This document shows positions 25,426 to 34,151 of a DNA stretch of 64,000 bases, piece after piece (within the stretch, counting starts at the first letter, position 1; every line of letters starts with the position of its first letter). Source of the stretch: Sphingomonas carotinifaciens (GTDB lineage: Bacteria > Pseudomonadota > Alphaproteobacteria > Sphingomonadales > Sphingomonadaceae); the NCBI RefSeq assembly GCF_009789535.1, contig NZ_WSUT01000005.1, positions 1,859,501-1,923,500 on the forward strand. Direction: 5' to 3'. The notes below the pieces were generated by a model. It was not told the DNA's origin and did no database searches. It saw only the letters and a program-made list of their open reading frames with translations. Position numbers and translations under genes: made by a program.

Positions 25426-26661
25426 CTAGGCGAGGGGCGGCCCCGCTGTCATGATCGCATGTGCAGCGGCGACGCCGGTCGCATAGGCGCCGTGCGCGGT
25501 GGAGAAATCACGCGCCGAAAAGGCCTCGCCGGCGAAGAACAGGCGGTCGTTGACGGGGTCGGCCAGGATGCGGCGGGCGCCGGCATGGCCGACACGCGCA
25601 TGGCTGTAGCTGCTGCGGATATGGGGCGCATGGGCCCAGTCGGTGGCTGCGAGTGGGTGGAGGCGGGTGCGCCAGTCGCTGCCAAGCAGCGCGACGAGCT
25701 CGTCGAGCGCGAACTGGATGGCGGCGGCCTCGCTTTCCATCGCCTCCGCACAGGCGCCGCCGAAGAAGCTTTCCACGATCGGCCAGCCGAAGGGGGACAG
25801 GCGGTGGCTGGCGGTGCAGGCGGCGTGCGGGTTGCCGGTCAGATGCTGATGCGCGGGCCATGGCGGGCGATCGACGGCGAGGAACACCTTGTCCGCCAAG
25901 CCGAGCGGCAGGTTCGCCGCGGCGTCCTGCTTGGCGGGCAGGGGCGGGTCGAAGACGATGCCGCCCTCGGCGAGGATGGGGGTGGGGACGGCGACGACGA
26001 CCCGGTCGGCGGTCAGCGTTCCGGCGGGTGTATCCAGCCGGATGGTGCGGCCGCGGTGGTCGATCCGCGTGACCGGCGTGTTCAGGCGGATCGGAAGCGA
26101 TCGGGCATGGTCCGCGACGAGCGTGCCATAACCCTCCACCACGACCCAGTTATCCTCGCCAGCCGCGTCCTCATAGGCGATCCAGTCGTGCAGCGAGACG
26201 GCACCGAGCGGCGCGCCATTGACATAGCCAGATATGGCGTCGATCATCGGGCGCCAGGGGTCGTCGGGTGCGATAAAGGCGGAAAGTGGCTGGTCCGGTC
26301 CGTCGAGCGCGGCGCGGGCGGCCTGTTCCCAACGGTCCCAGGCCGCGCCGAAGCTGCGCTGTTCGGTGGGCGAAAAGCCCAGGTCGCGCCATTGCACTTC
26401 CCAGTTGGGAGAGGCGCGGTCGATGGTGAAGCGTGCCGCCTCCGCAATGGCGACCCATGGGTTGCGCCGGGCGGAGTGCAGCCAGCCGCAGCCGAAATCG
26501 ACGGTGACATGGGCGTTGGGAAGCGTCAGCGGGACGCTGTGCGCGCGGCCGCCGAGACGGTTGCCCGCCTCGACCAGCAAGACGTCGCACCCCGCATCGT
26601 GCAGGGTGCGCGCGGCCGCGATGCCGGCCGCGCCGCCGCCGATGACGACGGTGCGGCCCAT
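25426..26661 (-). CDS. FAD-dependent amine oxidase family protein
   Basis: A 411-residue flavoprotein. The N-terminal Rossmann motif I-G-G-G-A-A-G-I-A-A-A and the following E-A-G-N-R-L-G-G-R-A-H, which binds FAD, place it in the monoamine-oxidase/polyamine-oxidase superfamily. The C-terminal motif F-F-A-G-E-A-F-S-A-R-D and H-G-A-Y-A-T-G-V-A-A-A close the FAD site. The substrate cannot be read from sequence; putrescine or other amines are possible given the polyamine genes at 14-16 kb, but this is only inference. Its stop is one base past the rpoH stop region, so it lies tightly downstream of rpoH. Confidence 0.85.
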   Translation of the reverse strand: MGRTVVIGGGAAGIAAARTLHDAGCDVLLVEAGNRLGGRAHSVPLTLPNAHVTVDFGCGWLHSARRNPWVAIAEAARFTIDRASPNWEVQWRDLGFSPTEQRSFGAAWDRWEQAARAALDGPDQPLSAFIAPDDPWRPMIDAISGYVNGAPLGAVSLHDWIAYEDAAGEDNWVVVEGYGTLVADHARSLPIRLNTPVTRIDHRGRTIRLDTPAGTLTADRVVVAVPTPILAEGGIVFDPPLPAKQDAAANLPLGLADKVFLAVDRPPWPAHQHLTGNPHAACTASHRLSPFGWPIVESFFGGACAEAMESEAAAIQFALDELVALLGSDWRTRLHPLAATDWAHAPHIRSSYSHARVGHAGARRILADPVNDRLFFAGEAFSARDFSTAHGAYATGVAAAHAIMTAGPPLA

Positions 26662-26662
26662 G

Positions 26663-27568
26663 TCAGGCGGCGGCGAGGAGCCGCTTTTCGCCCGCGATCC
26701 GCATCATCGCCTTTTGCAGCTTCTCGAAGGCGCGCACCTCGATCTGGCGGACGCGTTCGCGGCTGACCCCGTAGACCTGGCTGAGTTCCTCCAGCGTCTT
26801 TGGGTCGTCGGTCAAGCGGCGCTCGGTCAGGATGTGCTTCTCACGGTCGTTCAGGTCGTCCATCGCCGACACGAGCATGCCGTGGCGGACATCAGCCTCC
26901 TGCGCTTCGGCAACGACGGTGTCCTGCAGCGGCGTGTCGTCGGCCAGCCAGTCCTGCCACTGACCCTCGCCATCCTCGCGCATCGGCACGTTGAGGCTGG
27001 TGTCGCCGCCCATCGCCATGCGACGGTTCATCGACACCACGTCGCCCTCGCTGACGCCGAGATCGGTGGCGATCTTGGCCACGTCCTCGGGCTTCAGGTC
27101 GCCATCCTCGAACGCGTCGAGCTTCGACTTCATGCGGCGCAGGTTGAAGAACAGCTTCTTCTGTGCCGCGGTGGTGCCCATCTTCACCAGGCTCCATGAA
27201 CGCAGGATATATTCCTGGATCGAGGCGCGGATCCACCACATCGCATAGGTGGCGAGGCGGAAGCCGCGGTCGGGCTCGAACTTCTTCACGCCCTGCATCA
27301 GGCCGATATTGCCCTCCGAGATCAGCTCGGACGTGGGCAGGCCATAGCCGCGATAGCCCATCGCGATCTTGGCGACGAGACGCAGGTGGCTGGTCACCAG
27401 CTGCGCAGCCGCGTCGGGGTCGCCATGTTCCTGGAACCGCTTGGCGAGCATATATTCCTGCTCGGGCGCCAGGATCGGGAATTTCTTGATCTCGGCGAGA
27501 TAGCGGTTGAGCGACTGCTCCCCGCCGAGCGCAGGAATCGTCGCCGGGACGTTGCTGCTTTTTGCCAT
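26663..27568 (-). CDS. rpoH: RNA polymerase sigma-32 (heat shock) factor
   Basis: A 301-residue sigma factor. Region 2 contains L-V-T-S-H-L-R-L-V-A-K-I-A and L-I-S-E-G-N-I-G-L-M, then Y-A-M-W-W-I-R-A-S-I-Q-E-Y-I-L. The sigma-32 RpoH box Q-K-K-L-F-F-N-L-R-R is complete, which separates it from other sigma factors. Region 4 has E-R-V-R-Q-I-E-V-R-A-F-E-K-L. The ATG 27568 (M-A-K-S-S-N) is preferred, with AAGGA upstream. In sphingomonads RpoH drives heat-shock genes and is fed by the general stress response. Confidence 0.95.
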   Translation of the reverse strand: MAKSSNVPATIPALGGEQSLNRYLAEIKKFPILAPEQEYMLAKRFQEHGDPDAAAQLVTSHLRLVAKIAMGYRGYGLPTSELISEGNIGLMQGVKKFEPDRGFRLATYAMWWIRASIQEYILRSWSLVKMGTTAAQKKLFFNLRRMKSKLDAFEDGDLKPEDVAKIATDLGVSEGDVVSMNRRMAMGGDTSLNVPMREDGEGQWQDWLADDTPLQDTVVAEAQEADVRHGMLVSAMDDLNDREKHILTERRLTDDPKTLEELSQVYGVSRERVRQIEVRAFEKLQKAMMRIAGEKRLLAAA

Positions 27569-27636
27569 GATCCTTGATCTCCCTTCCTTGGAGCCCATGC
27601 CGCGATGCCGTTTTCGGCGGTGCGGTATGCTCCGTG

Positions 27637-28584
27637 CTATACGTGAAGCTGACTGAACAGTTCCTGCATATCGGCAGGCATCGGGCTTTCGAACGCCAAA
27701 GCGACAGATTTCACGGGGTGGATGAACCCCAGATGCGCCGCATGCAAGGCCTGTCGGCGGAGACCGAGCGTTTCGAGCAGCCCTTTCTGTGTACCTTTTG
27801 TTCTACCATAAACCGGGTCGCCCAGCAAGGCGTGGCCGATCGAGGCCATGTGCACGCGCACCTGATGCGTGCGCCCCGTCTCCAGCCGGCATTCGACCAG
27901 GGCGGCGTCGCGCAGCCTCTCCATCATCCGGTAATGCGTCACCGCGCGCTTGCCGCCGGGGACGATCGCCATCTTCTTGCGGTTCTGCGGACTGCGCGCC
28001 AGCGGCGCGTCGACCGAACCCTCGGCCGGTCGCGGCACGCCGCCGGTGATCGCGCGGTAGCGGCGGTCGATCGAATGGGCGGCGAACTGCTTGGCCAGCC
28101 CCTCATGCGCGCGGTCGGTCTTGGCCGCGACCATCAGGCCGGAGGTGTCCTTGTCGATGCGGTGGACGATGCCGGGCCGCGCGACGCCGCCGATGCCAGA
28201 CAGCGATCCACCGCAATGATGAAGCAGCGCGTTGACCAAGGTCCCGTCGAGATTGCCGGCCGCGGGATGGACGACCAGCCCGGCCGGCTTGTCGATGACG
28301 ATCAGATGCTCGTCCTCATAGGCGACGACGAGAGGAATATTCTGCGCCTCGTTATGCGGCAGGGTGGGATTGGGGATCGTGACGTGGAACAGGTCGCCGC
28401 TGCTGGCGCGCTTGGCGGGATCGCGGGCGAGCACGCCGTCACGCGATACCGCCCCGCTCGCGATCAGCACCTTCAGGCGCTCTCTCGACAAGGTCGGCAC
28501 CGCGTCCGCCAGCGCACGATCCAGCCGCCAGCCGTCAGCCGCAGGCGCGATCGTCGCTTCAAGGATGGAAACCCCCCGGTCCAT
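27637..28584 (-). CDS. rluD: 23S rRNA pseudouridine synthase, RluD type
   Basis: A 315-residue RluA-family enzyme with an N-terminal S4-like part (G-W-R-L-D-R-A-L-A-D, L-S-R-E-R-L-K-V-L-I) and the catalytic Asp in H-R-I-D-K-D-T-S-G-L. E-T-G-R-T-H-Q-V-R-V-H and L-G-D-P-V-Y-G follow. The S4 part together with the overall length fits RluD rather than RluA or RluC. I place the start at ATG 28584 (M-D-R-G-V-S), since the upstream extension would run into the divergent M67 gene. It lies 68 bases upstream of rpoH and in the same direction, an order seen in many alphaproteobacteria. Confidence 0.9.
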   Translation of the reverse strand: MDRGVSILEATIAPAADGWRLDRALADAVPTLSRERLKVLIASGAVSRDGVLARDPAKRASSGDLFHVTIPNPTLPHNEAQNIPLVVAYEDEHLIVIDKPAGLVVHPAAGNLDGTLVNALLHHCGGSLSGIGGVARPGIVHRIDKDTSGLMVAAKTDRAHEGLAKQFAAHSIDRRYRAITGGVPRPAEGSVDAPLARSPQNRKKMAIVPGGKRAVTHYRMMERLRDAALVECRLETGRTHQVRVHMASIGHALLGDPVYGRTKGTQKGLLETLGLRRQALHAAHLGFIHPVKSVALAFESPMPADMQELFSQLHV

Positions 28585-28601
28585 ACCGTACCGATGTGCG
28601 C

Positions 28602-29054
28602 ATGACCGTAACGATTTCAAGCGACGCGCTGAAAAGAATCCGGATGGCCGCGGCGGCATCCCCCGATGCGGAAGTGTGCGGCCTGTTGCTGGGCGAGGGT
28701 GCGCATATCCGGGAGGCACGCGCGTGCAACAATGTGAGCGCGACGCCGGCGACCCGGTTCGAGATCGATCCGGCCGCGCTGCTCGCCGCCTATCGCGGCG
28801 CGCGCGGCGGGGGGCCGGCGGTGCTCGGCCATTATCACTCGCACCCGAGCGGGCACGCCGAGCCGTCGCCGCGCGATGCCGAGGATGCGCTGCCCGACGG
28901 GCGGCTGTGGCTGCTGGTGGCGGGCGAGACCGTCACCGCCTGGCGCGCGGTGGCGGCAGGTGAGCGGCATGGGCGGTTCACACGCGTCACACTCGCTTGC
29001 GAAGACCCCGCGGCTCCGTCAGATAGGCAATCCTGTTGGAAGGATTATTCATGA
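28602..29054 (+). CDS. M67 (JAMM/MPN) family metallopeptidase
   Basis: A 150-residue JAB/MPN+ protein. The zinc motif is complete: E in E-V-C-G-L-L-L and H-S-H-P-S-G with S-P-R-D seven residues further (H-x-H-x7-S-x2-D). Prokaryotic members process ubiquitin-like or sulfur-carrier proteins, or act as plain isopeptidases. No sulfur carrier gene is adjacent. The start is ATG 28602; an in-frame GTG six bases earlier is possible. The stop shares ATGA with the start of chpT, which suggests co-translation. Confidence 0.85.
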   Translation: MTVTISSDALKRIRMAAAASPDAEVCGLLLGEGAHIREARACNNVSATPATRFEIDPAALLAAYRGARGGGPAVLGHYHSHPSGHAEPSPRDAEDALPDGRLWLLVAGETVTAWRAVAAGERHGRFTRVTLACEDPAAPSDRQSCWKDYS

Positions 29055-29695
29055 CCGTCAGTCCGGTGGATTTCGCGAGCCTGCTGTGTTCGCGGCTGTG
29101 CCACGATCTCCTGTCCCCGGTGGGTGCGCTTAACAACGGTCTGGAATTGCTGGCGGATGAAACCGATCCGGCGATGCGCGCACGGTGCATGGACCTGCTT
29201 GCCGAAAGCGCGCGGGCATCGGCCAACAAGCTGAAGTTCTTCCGCCTGGCGTTCGGGGCGGCAGGCGGCTTTGGCGACATGGTCGACATGCGCGAGGCGC
29301 GGGCCGCGATCGAGGGGCTGCTGGCGGACAATCGTCGCACGACGCTGGGCTGGGTGGTGGAGGAGCCGCAACTGCCCAAGCCCGCGGTCAAGATCCTGCT
29401 GAACCTGGCGCTGATCGGGGTCGAGGCGCTGGTGCGCGGCGGGCGCATCGATGTGGGGGCCGAGGTGCACGATACCGCGATCGAGATCGTGGTGAAGATC
29501 GAGGGCGCACGGATCGTGCTGGACCCGGATCTGCGCCGGACGCTGATGCAGGGCGAGGGTAGCGGCGAGGTGACGTCGCGCGGGGCGGCGGCGTTCCTGG
29601 TCCATACGCTGGCGACCGAGGCGAGCGGGCAGGTGCTGGTGTCCGAGCCCGCCGAGGGAGTGATGATCCTCGGTGCGGCGATGCGCGCGGTGTGA
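29051..29695 (+). CDS. chpT: Histidine phosphotransferase ChpT
   Basis: A 214-residue protein that in alphaproteobacteria relays phosphate from CckA to CtrA and CpdR. The phosphorylated His lies in S-R-L-C-H-D-L-L-S-P-V-G, the conserved ChpT/HisKA-like box, followed by N-G-L-E-L-L. The C-terminal half is a degenerate ATPase-like fold without ATP boxes, as is typical for the family. ATG 29051 overlaps the M67 stop. An eight-base stem AAACGCGC/GCGCGTTT at 29709-29730 follows the gene and may act as a weak terminator before cheA. Confidence 0.88.
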   Translation: MTVSPVDFASLLCSRLCHDLLSPVGALNNGLELLADETDPAMRARCMDLLAESARASANKLKFFRLAFGAAGGFGDMVDMREARAAIEGLLADNRRTTLGWVVEEPQLPKPAVKILLNLALIGVEALVRGGRIDVGAEVHDTAIEIVVKIEGARIVLDPDLRRTLMQGEGSGEVTSRGAAAFLVHTLATEASGQVLVSEPAEGVMILGAAMRAV

Positions 29696-29853
29696 TGGGT
29701 TTGGTTGAAAACGCGCAGAATAGCGCGTTTCAGGGCACTGAAAGCCGTACCTCGGCACGTTTCCGCACAGATCCTGACAGGTTTCGCGCCTAAACCGCCT
29801 CTTAACGGGTCGCGGTCCACAGCGTTGGCGATCAAGGCGCTGACCGAGGACCC

Positions 29854-32163
29854 ATGGACGACCTGTTGCAGGAATTCATCGCCGAGACGCGCGAAACCCT
29901 GGAGGCGTTGTCGGGCGAGATCGTCGCCTGGGAAGCGGCGCCCACGGACCGGGCGCGCCTCGATGCGATCTTCCGCTTCGTCCATACGGTAAAGGGCAGT
30001 TGCGGCTTTCTGGACCTGCCGCGGCTCGCCCGGCTGAGCCATGCGGCCGAGGATGTGCTGGCCGCGGTGCGCGACGGCACGCGCGTGCCCGACACGCATC
30101 TGGTGAACGCGGTGCTGGCGATCGTCGACCGGATCGGCGAGATCGTCGAGGCGATCGACGCAGGTGCCGGGCTGGACGATTCGTCGGAAGACCTGTTGAT
30201 CGCGGCGCTCAGCGGGGAGGTGGCGCCGGTGGCGGCGGCCGGCCAGCCGAGCGGCCAGCGAACCGCCAGTCGCAGCGTGCGCCTGAACGTCGATCTGCTC
30301 GACCGGATGATGAGCGGCATGTCCGAGATGGTGCTGGCGCGCAATGAGCTGGCGCGGCGGCTGCGCGACGAGACGCTGGACCCGCGGCTGGAGGCGGCGC
30401 TGGACCGGCTGTCGCTGACCGTCGCCGACATGCGCGACACGGTGACGCGCACGCGCATGCAAAAGATCGAGGCGCTGTTCTCCGCCCTGCCGCGCATGGT
30501 GCGCGATACCGCGGCGGACCTGGGCAAGGCGGTGGCGCTGCGCATCGACGGCGCCGATGTCGAGCTGGACCGCGAGATGATCGAGCTGATGCGCGATCCG
30601 CTGGCGCACATCGTGCGCAACGCGATCGACCACGGCATCGAGGCGCCGGCCAGACGCCGCGCCGCGGGCAAGTCGGAAACCGGGCAACTCGTCATCGCCG
30701 CGCGCCAGTCGGGAAACCAGATCCTGGTCGAGATCACCGATGACGGCGCGGGCATCGACCTGAACCGCATCGTCGCCAAGGCGGTGGCATGCGGCATCCG
30801 CAGCGAGGCCGAGATCACCGCCATGACCGAGGCGCAGCGGCTTGAGCTGATCTTCGAGGCGGGGCTTTCGAGCCGGGACGTGGCCTCCGCCGTATCGGGT
30901 CGCGGCGTCGGCATGGACGTGGTGCGCGCCAATATCGAACATATCGGCGGGCGCATCTCGATCAACAACCAGCCGGGGCGCGGGCTGGGACTGGTGATCC
31001 ATGTGCCGCTGACCCTGTCGATCATCTCCACCATCGTGCTGGGCGCCGGCGGCCAGCGCTTTGCGGTGGCGCGTCAGGCGATCGAGGAGATCGTGGCGAT
31101 CCGGGGCGACCAGGTCAGGATCGACATGGTGGGCGATGCCGCGGTCGCCACCGTGCGCGGCCGGCGCCTGCCGCTGCTGCCGCTGGCGGATTTCCTGGGG
31201 ATCGAGGGCGGGCAGCTCGCCTCGCTGGCGATCGTCGCGACGCGCGACGGCGAGTATGCGCTGGGCATCGATTCAGTGCTGGATGCCGAGGAAGTGGTGG
31301 TGAAGCCTGCCGCGCCGGTGGTGATGGCGACCGGGCTATATGCCGGGCAGACGCTGCCCGACAGCGGCCTGCCGATGCTGTTGCTGGACAGCGCCGGGCT
31401 GGCGACCGTGGCGGGCCTGCGCTTCCACCGGGCGGTGGCTGTCGAGACCGAGAATGCCGATGCTGCCGCGCAAGGGGTGAGCGCCCTGCTGTTCGACGAT
31501 CTGGACGGGGCACGCCGCGCCATCCCGCTGGGCGCCATCGACCGGGTCGATACCGTGCCGACCTCCGCGATCCGGCGCACGGCCGGGCGGATGCGGCTGG
31601 CGCTGGGCGACACGCTGATCCCGCTGCACCATATCGCGCCGCTGGACGGGCTGGGCGAGGTCGCGGTGCTGCGCCTGACCGATGGTCATGCCGAGACCGC
31701 CTATGCCATCGCCGAGGCGATCGAGATCGTGCAGTTGCAGGCCGAGATCGCGCCGGCGCGCGGCGTGGCCGGTCCCGTGCTCGGCGTCACCGTGATCGCG
31801 GGCGAGCAGGTGGAGGTGATCGACCCGCTGGCGCTGTTCGCCGATATCGATGTGGGCACGGGCGCCGCGCCCCTGTGCCTGTTGCAGGGCGACGGATCGC
31901 CGTGGATGGACACGTTCCTGCGCCCCGCGCTGGAGGCGCAAGGCTATCGCTGCACCAGCCGGCTGGCACCGGGCGAGCGGCCGGTGGTCGCGCTGGTGAT
32001 GGAGGATGGCGAGGCGCCGGCCGCTGCCAGCGACACCCCTGTCCTGCGCCTGCGTCGCGAGCGCGAGGCGGTGGGCGCCTGCGCCGACAGCATCTATCGC
32101 TATGACCGCCCCGCGCTGATCGCGGCGCTGGCGGATCACAGCGCCCGTGCGGGAGCCCGCTGA
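29854..32163 (+). CDS. cheA: Chemotaxis histidine kinase CheA with tandem CheW-like domains and a degenerate receiver tail
   Basis: A 769-residue CheA. The HPt domain (1-105) has phospho-acceptor His44 in F-V-H-T-V-K-G-S. No P2 domain is seen. Dimerisation (about 145-205) leads to the ATPase: N box H-I-V-R-N-A-I-D-H-G, G1 D-D-G-A-G-I-D, G2 S-G-R-G-V-G-M-D-V-V. A CheW-like domain (about 385-530) is followed by a second, diverged one (about 540-665; A-L-L-F-D-D-L-D-G-A-R-R) and a tail (about 670-765) shaped like a receiver (C-L-L-Q-G-D-G-S-P, V-V-A-L-V-M-E-D) that lacks the phospho-Asp. A similar domain set occurs in some CheA/CheY hybrids. The stop overlaps the cheW start (TGATG). Confidence 0.9.
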   Translation: MDDLLQEFIAETRETLEALSGEIVAWEAAPTDRARLDAIFRFVHTVKGSCGFLDLPRLARLSHAAEDVLAAVRDGTRVPDTHLVNAVLAIVDRIGEIVEAIDAGAGLDDSSEDLLIAALSGEVAPVAAAGQPSGQRTASRSVRLNVDLLDRMMSGMSEMVLARNELARRLRDETLDPRLEAALDRLSLTVADMRDTVTRTRMQKIEALFSALPRMVRDTAADLGKAVALRIDGADVELDREMIELMRDPLAHIVRNAIDHGIEAPARRRAAGKSETGQLVIAARQSGNQILVEITDDGAGIDLNRIVAKAVACGIRSEAEITAMTEAQRLELIFEAGLSSRDVASAVSGRGVGMDVVRANIEHIGGRISINNQPGRGLGLVIHVPLTLSIISTIVLGAGGQRFAVARQAIEEIVAIRGDQVRIDMVGDAAVATVRGRRLPLLPLADFLGIEGGQLASLAIVATRDGEYALGIDSVLDAEEVVVKPAAPVVMATGLYAGQTLPDSGLPMLLLDSAGLATVAGLRFHRAVAVETENADAAAQGVSALLFDDLDGARRAIPLGAIDRVDTVPTSAIRRTAGRMRLALGDTLIPLHHIAPLDGLGEVAVLRLTDGHAETAYAIAEAIEIVQLQAEIAPARGVAGPVLGVTVIAGEQVEVIDPLALFADIDVGTGAAPLCLLQGDGSPWMDTFLRPALEAQGYRCTSRLAPGERPVVALVMEDGEAPAAASDTPVLRLRREREAVGACADSIYRYDRPALIAALADHSARAGAR

Positions 32164-32600
32164 TGCAGCTTTTCCTGATCGCCTATGTCGCCGGCAAGGG
32201 CATCGCCATCGATGCCGACCAGGTCGATTCGGTTGTCGATATCGGCGATGTCGTCGCGGTGCCGCGGGTGGAGGCGGCGGTGCGCGGCCTTGCCGCCCTG
32301 CGCAGCCGTGTGGTCACCGTGATCGATACCGGCATCGCCCTGGGGCTGGAGCCGACGCCGGCCACCGCGCGCCGCGCCGTCATCACGCAGCAGGACGGGC
32401 ATTTCTACGCCATCCTGGTCGATGCGCTGGACGATATCGCCTTGTTCGAGCGCCAGCCGCTGTCCACTGGCCTGGCGCTGCGCCAGGGCTGGGCGCGCGC
32501 GGGATCGGGCCTGGTGGTGCGTGACGGCGAGCCGTTGCTGATCCTCGATCTGGCGCGGCTGATCCCGGCGAGCATGGCGCCCGCGGCGCAGGCGGCCTGA
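32163..32600 (+). CDS. cheW: Chemotaxis scaffold protein CheW
   Basis: A 145-residue CheW domain protein, with D-Q-V-D-S-V-V-D-I, the V-T-V-I-D strand and L-L-I-L-D-L-A-R-L-I near the end. It should couple receptors to CheA. TGATG couples it to cheA. The gap of 76 bases to cheY holds a GGGTTAACCC palindrome just past the stop but no clear terminator. Confidence 0.88.
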   Translation: MQLFLIAYVAGKGIAIDADQVDSVVDIGDVVAVPRVEAAVRGLAALRSRVVTVIDTGIALGLEPTPATARRAVITQQDGHFYAILVDALDDIALFERQPLSTGLALRQGWARAGSGLVVRDGEPLLILDLARLIPASMAPAAQAA

Positions 32601-32676
32601 ACGGGGTTAACCCGGTCCTTACCCTTGCCGCTCTATCGTGCGGCTACGCGTACTCCTTCTCCTATAGGGCGTTTCC

Positions 32677-33042
32677 ATGAAGACCTGTCTCGTCGTCGAT
32701 GACTCCAAGGTGATCCGCAAGGTCGCCCGCCACATCCTGGAGACGCTGGATTTCACCGTGCGCGAGGCGGCGGACGGGCGCGAGGCGCTGGACGCCTGCA
32801 TGGCCGCGGCGCCCGATGTCGTGCTGCTCGACTGGAACATGCCGGTGATGAGCGGGATGGATTTCCTGCGTGCGTTGCGCGAGGCCGATGTCCGGCCGCG
32901 TCCGCGCGTCGTGTTCTGCACGACCGAGAACGGCATGGCCCATATCCGTGCCGCGATCGAGGCGGGTGCCGACGAATATATCATGAAGCCGTTCGACCGC
33001 GATACGCTGGAAAGCAAGCTGCAGATCGTCGGCATGGCCTGA
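32677..33042 (+). CDS. cheY: Response regulator CheY
   Basis: A stand-alone 121-residue receiver. Phospho-acceptor Asp in V-V-L-L-D-W-N-M-P is preceded by the acidic pair in V-V-D-D-S-K-V; Thr in F-C-T-T-E-N and Lys in Y-I-M-K-P-F complete the switch. It lacks any output domain. M-K-T-C-L-V-V-D-D is the N-terminus found in stand-alone CheY proteins of alphaproteobacteria. Position inside the cluster makes CheA its kinase; the target (flagellar motor or other) is not in the window. Confidence 0.9.
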   Translation: MKTCLVVDDSKVIRKVARHILETLDFTVREAADGREALDACMAAAPDVVLLDWNMPVMSGMDFLRALREADVRPRPRVVFCTTENGMAHIRAAIEAGADEYIMKPFDRDTLESKLQIVGMA

Positions 33043-33083
33043 ACCGGGCTGTAGGGCTTCCTCTTTTCCTTGAGCGATCCGCC

Positions 33084-34151
33084 ATGGCGTCCGATCCGAT
33101 ACTCTCAAGCGCCGAGCCGCCCACCCGCGTGCTGGTGGTGGACGATTCCGCCGTCGCGCGGGCGGTGATCGGCCGGCTGCTGGAGGCGCACCCCGCGTTC
33201 CAGGTGGCCGGATCGGTGCCGCACGCCGCCGCCGCGCGCGCGTTTCTGGCGACCAATCGCGTCGACGTCATCCTGCTCGACCTGGAGATGCCCGGCGTGG
33301 ACGGGCTGACCGCGTTGCCGGACTTGTTGGTGGCGGGGCAGGGGGCGCGGGTGCTGATCGTGTCGTCGGCGGCGACCGAGGGGGCGGTGGCGACGGTGCA
33401 GGCGCTGGCGCTGGGGGCGGCGGATACGCTGGTCAAGCCGCACAGCCATGCGCTCTCCGGGCGTTTCGCGGAGATGCTGATCGAGCGGCTGATCGGCCTG
33501 CGCCAGCGCACCGTGCAGCCGATGCCGCGAATCGCGGCCGCCGCCCCGGTCACACCGCGGGCCGGGCGGGCGGATGCCTATGACATCGTCGCGATCGGCG
33601 CATCGACCGGGGGCATCCATGCGCTCAGCCATGTGCTGCGTGCGCTGCCCGCATCCTTTCACCTGCCGGTGCTGGTCACGCAGCATCTGCCGGCGTCGTT
33701 CATTCCCTATTTTGCCGCGCAGCTTTCGGTCCTGGCGGGACGCCCGTGCGATGTCGCGGTCGACCGGATGCGCATCCGGCCCGGCCGCCTGATCGTCGCA
33801 CCGGGCGATGCCCATATCAACTGCGTCAGCCTCGGCGAGGGGGGCATGGCCATCCGCCTGAGCGACGAGCCGGTCGCCAGCGGCTGCATGCCCTCGGTCG
33901 ATCCGATGCTCCACTCGCTTGCCGCGGTCTATGGCGAGCGCGCGATGGCGGTCGTGCTGAGCGGCATGGGGCGGGACGGGGCCGAGGGCGCGGGCGCGGT
34001 GCGCGGGGCGGGCGGGGCGGTGGTGGTGCAGGACCGCGCCAGCTCCGTCGTGTGGGGCATGCCGGGCGCGGTCGCCAATCATGGCGGCGCCGACGCCGTG
34101 CTGCCGCCCGAGGCGATCGGTGCGCTGATCGCCAGCCGGCGGAGGCCGTGA
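33084..34151 (+). CDS. cheB: Chemotaxis methylesterase CheB
   Basis: A 355-residue two-domain protein: an N-terminal receiver with Asp in I-L-L-D-L-E-M-P and Lys in D-T-L-V-K-P, a linker, and a methylesterase domain with Ser in I-G-A-S-T-G-G, His in T-Q-H-L-P, and Asp in G-M-G-R-D-G. It should remove methyl groups from chemoreceptor glutamates and deamidate glutamines. Its stop overlaps the start of cheR, so the two opposing activities are translated together. Confidence 0.92.
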   Translation: MASDPILSSAEPPTRVLVVDDSAVARAVIGRLLEAHPAFQVAGSVPHAAAARAFLATNRVDVILLDLEMPGVDGLTALPDLLVAGQGARVLIVSSAATEGAVATVQALALGAADTLVKPHSHALSGRFAEMLIERLIGLRQRTVQPMPRIAAAAPVTPRAGRADAYDIVAIGASTGGIHALSHVLRALPASFHLPVLVTQHLPASFIPYFAAQLSVLAGRPCDVAVDRMRIRPGRLIVAPGDAHINCVSLGEGGMAIRLSDEPVASGCMPSVDPMLHSLAAVYGERAMAVVLSGMGRDGAEGAGAVRGAGGAVVVQDRASSVVWGMPGAVANHGGADAVLPPEAIGALIASRRRP

